This document shows, one piece after another, positions 61,783 through 64,000 of a DNA stretch of 64,000 nt (positions within the stretch are counted from its first letter, which is position 1; the number at the start of each line of letters is the position of its first letter). A model generated the notes under the pieces. The model saw nothing but the letters and a program-made list of their open reading frames with translations. It was not told where the DNA came from and ran no database searches. Where the stretch lies: contig NZ_JACHIF010000007.1 in the NCBI RefSeq assembly GCF_014203045.1, positions 62,001-126,000 of the forward strand. The letters are read 5' to 3'. The stretch comes from Prosthecobacter dejongeii (lineage in GTDB: Bacteria > Verrucomicrobiota > Verrucomicrobiia > Verrucomicrobiales > Verrucomicrobiaceae). Made by a program: the position numbers and the translations under genes.

Positions 61783-62310
61783 TTAATTGGCAGGGAAGGG
61801 ACTGACCGCCAGCTTCTTGAAATCGGCCGTGATTTTGGCAACGGCAGCTTTGGGGCCTGTGAGTTTGATGAAAATGGGTGCGTCTGGTCCGGGGATGATC
61901 GCACCGAGGAGGGTGTAGTCTGCTTTAGCGGTCTTGGGACCGAACATGGCACCATCCATGTAGGTGCCAGTGGCAGTGACTAGAGATACTTTAGTGCCAT
62001 TGGCATCCAGTTCTTCCGTGGAAGAGGTTGGTGGGCTTTCAAATTGACCGAGCCAGCGATCAATATTGGCTTTGGTATCGCCACCCTGTCCGCTACCGAA
62101 GTAATAGAAGACTGCCTCTAGGGGCTTATCGGTGCCTTCGACGGTGATTTGGAGCGTGGCCGCGCGCATGGGACTGCTAGTCGGCACGGCGGTCCAGAGA
62201 TTTGAAGGAAGTGTGAAACTAAGATTTCCGGCGGAGACTTTGCCCTCTTCAGCGCGAAGGCTGGTGGTGGCAAGGCTGAGAAGAGCAAGGGCGGTGAGCA
62301 GGCGTTTCAT
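61783..62310 (-). CDS. Secreted protein of unknown function
   Basis: 175 residues with signal peptide (MKRLLTALALLSLATTSLRA). One beta-rich domain ('NLSFTLPSNLWTAVP', 'DKPLEAVFYYFG', 'APIFIKLTGPKAAV'), resembling small exported proteins in this phylum; no family assigned. Same strand as and after the cupredoxin gene; its start follows a hairpin at 62341-62362. Confidence 0.7.
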   Translation of the reverse strand: MKRLLTALALLSLATTSLRAEEGKVSAGNLSFTLPSNLWTAVPTSSPMRAATLQITVEGTDKPLEAVFYYFGSGQGGDTKANIDRWLGQFESPPTSSTEELDANGTKVSLVTATGTYMDGAMFGPKTAKADYTLLGAIIPGPDAPIFIKLTGPKAAVAKITADFKKLAVSPFPAN

Positions 62311-62337
62311 GGTGGGTCGTATGGCTGGTAGAAATGG

Positions 62338-62362
62338 AAAGGGCGGACTCGTGAGTCCGCCC
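62338..62362 (-). terminator. Probable terminator of the cupredoxin gene
   Basis: Perfect 9-bp stem GGGCGGACT / AGTCCGCCC with a 4-nt loop, 16 bp after the cupredoxin stop on the minus strand, followed by only three T. Confidence 0.6.
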
Positions 62363-62378
62363 CGTAAATGCTATGAAT

Positions 62379-62843
62379 TTATTTGGTGACGTGCAAGACT
62401 CCTTTCATGAGCAGCCAGTGACCTGGGAATGTGCACATGTAAGGATAGTCGCCCGCCTCGGCTGGAGCGGTGAATTCGATGGTTTCAGTGCCGTTTGGCA
62501 TGACCAACTTGGTATTGGCAATGATGTCGTCTTTAGAAGCATCTGGAACATAGCTCTTAGCCATGGCCTGAGGATCGGTCATCATGGCATTGGCCTGTGC
62601 GCCGACCGCTTGGTCCTTGCCTGGCTTGACGAGGATGAAATTATGGGGCTGTGGGGCCACGCTGCCTGTGTTATTGAGGGTCAGCTTGACTTTCTGTCCG
62701 GCTTTCACCGAGAGATCGGTTTTGTCGTAACCCAAGGGATTGCTGGCGTGTGGCTTGAGCTCGATGGTGGCGACGTCAGCCTCCTGAGCTGAGACATTGA
62801 GGGAGAGGAGAGCGAGGGCGGTGAGGGCAGCTAGTTTCTTCAT
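62379..62843 (-). CDS. Periplasmic cupredoxin (azurin/plastocyanin-like)
   Basis: ATG 62843 (MKKLAALTALALLSLNVSA) gives 154 residues with a signal peptide. Type 1 copper ligands are in place: His in 'PQPHNFILV' and Cys-His-Met in 'YMCTFPGHWLLMKG'. Spacing C-x4-H-x4-M fits azurin-like proteins. It shuttles electrons in the periplasm; nearby cytochrome and FAD enzymes are possible partners (inference). An in-frame ATG 60 bp upstream would add residues before the signal peptide. Confidence 0.92.
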   Translation of the reverse strand: MKKLAALTALALLSLNVSAQEADVATIELKPHASNPLGYDKTDLSVKAGQKVKLTLNNTGSVAPQPHNFILVKPGKDQAVGAQANAMMTDPQAMAKSYVPDASKDDIIANTKLVMPNGTETIEFTAPAEAGDYPYMCTFPGHWLLMKGVLHVTK

Positions 62844-62984
62844 GGTATGGTTTAACGGGGGTAGTACGCTAATCGGGCGTGGAAGATCTAGATTTTCAAC
62901 CAATTTCGGTAGGTTGGCTTGAACTTTGCGATTTGCGTCAAGGAAAGTTTCAGCGACGTATTAGCGTATAGTCTCTAACATCCA

Positions 62985-64000
62985 ATGAATCCCTTTCACG
63001 AAACTGCCACTGCCGCGCATCAGATGAGCCGCCGCCACGTCCTCCGTGGACTTGGGACGATGATGTCTCTGCCTTTCTTGGAATCTCTGGGAGGAAAAGC
63101 TTTCGCCGCTGCCGCTAAAGAGCCCGTAAAGGCACCGATGCGCGCCGCCTGGCTTTACATTCCGAATGGAGTCAATGTGAAAGAGTGGTTTCCTACAGGA
63201 GAAGGCACGAGCTATGAACTGAGCCCCACGCTGAAGGAAATCGAGCGGCATCGCCAAGAATTCATGGTCGTTTCCGGTTTGGCACAGGATAAGGCTCGCT
63301 CTCATGGCAATGGTGGGGGAGACCATGCGCGGGCTACTTCGACTTTCTTGACAGGTTGCATGCCGAAAAAGACCGCTGGTTCCGATATTCAGTTAGGAGT
63401 TTCGGTAGATCAAATTGCTGCTCAGAAAATCGGTCACCTCACACGGCTGCCATCTCTGGAACTGAGCACGGATGGACAGCGCAGTTCTGGCCGCTGTGAC
63501 AGTGGTTACTCTTGTGCTTATCAGTTTAATCTGGCTTGGAAAAATGAGACGATGCCAATGGCACCGGAAATGGACCCCCGGTTAGTCTTTGAACGTCTTT
63601 TTGGTTATGGCGCCGCTGGAGCCAAAGGCGCAGAGGGGGCACGCCGCCAACGTCTGCAGAAAAGCATTTTAGACACTGTTTTGGGCGAGGCAAAGTCTCT
63701 CCAGGGTAAGGTCAATGGTAATGATAAACGGAAGCTGGATGAATACTACAGCAGCGTGCGCGACATCGAGTTGCGTATCGAGCGGGCGGAAAAATTCACG
63801 GCTAGCTTGCCGAAAGATTATCCTGTGCCCGAAGGCATCCCAGAATCTTACGAAGAGCATATTCACATGATGTTCGACCTGCTGACCCTCGCTTTTCAGA
63901 CTGACACGACTCGCCTTTGCACCTTCATGCTCGCTCATGACGGCAGTAACCGGAGCTTTCCTCAGATCGGTGTGCCTGATGCTCACCACTATCTGTCTCA
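62985..64000 (+). CDS. DUF1552 secreted protein with Tat-like signal, cut by window end
   Basis: From ATG 62985 the frame is open to the right edge (338 codons). N-terminus: 'QMSRRHVLRGLGTMMSLPFLE' pattern (SRRxxLRG twin-arginine-like motif) with a leader about 43 residues long. The mature part contains 'GGDHARATSTFLTGC', 'ELRIERAEKF' and 'TTRLCTFMLAHDGSNRSFP', typical of DUF1552 (related to the DUF1501/sulfatase-like superfamily). In this phylum DUF1552 genes usually follow a DUF1592/1588/1585 cytochrome gene; here the upstream gene is the divergent cupredoxin. Function unknown. Confidence 0.88.
   Translation, partial: MNPFHETATAAHQMSRRHVLRGLGTMMSLPFLESLGGKAFAAAAKEPVKAPMRAAWLYIPNGVNVKEWFPTGEGTSYELSPTLKEIERHRQEFMVVSGLAQDKARSHGNGGGDHARATSTFLTGCMPKKTAGSDIQLGVSVDQIAAQKIGHLTRLPSLELSTDGQRSSGRCDSGYSCAYQFNLAWKNETMPMAPEMDPRLVFERLFGYGAAGAKGAEGARRQRLQKSILDTVLGEAKSLQGKVNGNDKRKLDEYYSSVRDIELRIERAEKFTASLPKDYPVPEGIPESYEEHIHMMFDLLTLAFQTDTTRLCTFMLAHDGSNRSFPQIGVPDAHHYLS

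Noticed and set aside
1-64000. CRISPR array, tRNA or rRNA gene, insertion sequence
   Set aside because: No regular 25-40 bp direct repeats with spacers, no tRNA cloverleaf recognised, and no transposase reading frame on either strand.

Overview
The window looks like chromosomal DNA of a Verrucomicrobium-type bacterium (Prosthecobacter/Verrucomicrobiaceae-like; inferred from gene families, not from a marker gene). Pointers are secreted proteins typical of the Planctomycetes-Verrucomicrobia-Chlamydiae group (DUF1549/DUF1553 cytochrome protein, large dehydrogenase/HEAT/heme protein, DUF1552 Tat protein), several sulfatases, FAD-dependent oxidoreductases of the xanthan-lyase/golvesin type, and many signal peptides with weak Shine-Dalgarno sites. 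No rRNA, tRNA, CRISPR array, intact transposase or prophage was seen.

Layout. 1-4.7 kb (minus): amino-acid permease (cut by the left edge), cytochrome c/WD40 protein, topoisomerase IV subunit A. 4.9-5.75 kb: frameshifted remnant of an Ig-domain protein. 5.8-12 kb: secreted protein, MutM, ScpA, zinc alcohol dehydrogenase, YafK-type L,D-transpeptidase, LacI regulator, LspA. 12-13.7 kb: an AT-rich patch around a secreted Gln/Ala-rich protein with an NlpC/P60-like end. 13.7-17.6 kb (plus): RlmM-like methyltransferase, DUF1353 protein, small Cys protein, ferredoxin, SET-domain methyltransferase. 17.8-21 kb (minus): ilvB and ilvN with a solitary DNA methyltransferase between them. 21.3-25.9 kb: lipoprotein, 50-residue Cys-rich microprotein, large heme protein, toxin-antitoxin pair with a broken toxin. 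25.9-34.8 kb (mostly minus): prenyltransferase-like protein, regucalcin-like lactonase, DUF1549/1553 protein, lipoproteins, Kef-type antiporter, ABC-2 exporter. 34.8-37.9 kb: cellulose-synthase-like glycosyltransferase plus a BcsS-like barrel. 38-50.5 kb: FAD oxidoreductase, RRM protein, Dus, RecR, glycoside hydrolase, beta-lactamase-fold hydrolase, Nudix, a secreted ClpP-fold protease, SGNH esterase and small unknowns. 50.6-58.6 kb (plus): three sulfatases in a row, a PQQ-type propeller and a second FAD oxidoreductase. 58.7-64 kb: Gfo/Idh/MocA oxidoreductase, Lnt, secreted protein, cupredoxin and the start of a DUF1552 protein.

How it fits together. Housekeeping genes (topoisomerase, ScpA, MutM, RecR, Dus, IlvBN, LspA, Lnt) are interspersed with an extracytoplasmic catabolic and redox set: sulfatases, glycoside hydrolase, SGNH esterase, FAD oxidoreductases and multi-domain hemes suggest feeding on sulfated or modified polysaccharides, with cupredoxin and cytochromes as possible electron carriers (inference). 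The least explained elements are the secreted ClpP-fold protease with a coiled coil, the ferredoxin/SET cluster, the DNA methyltransferase inside the ilv operon, and the Cys-rich microprotein.
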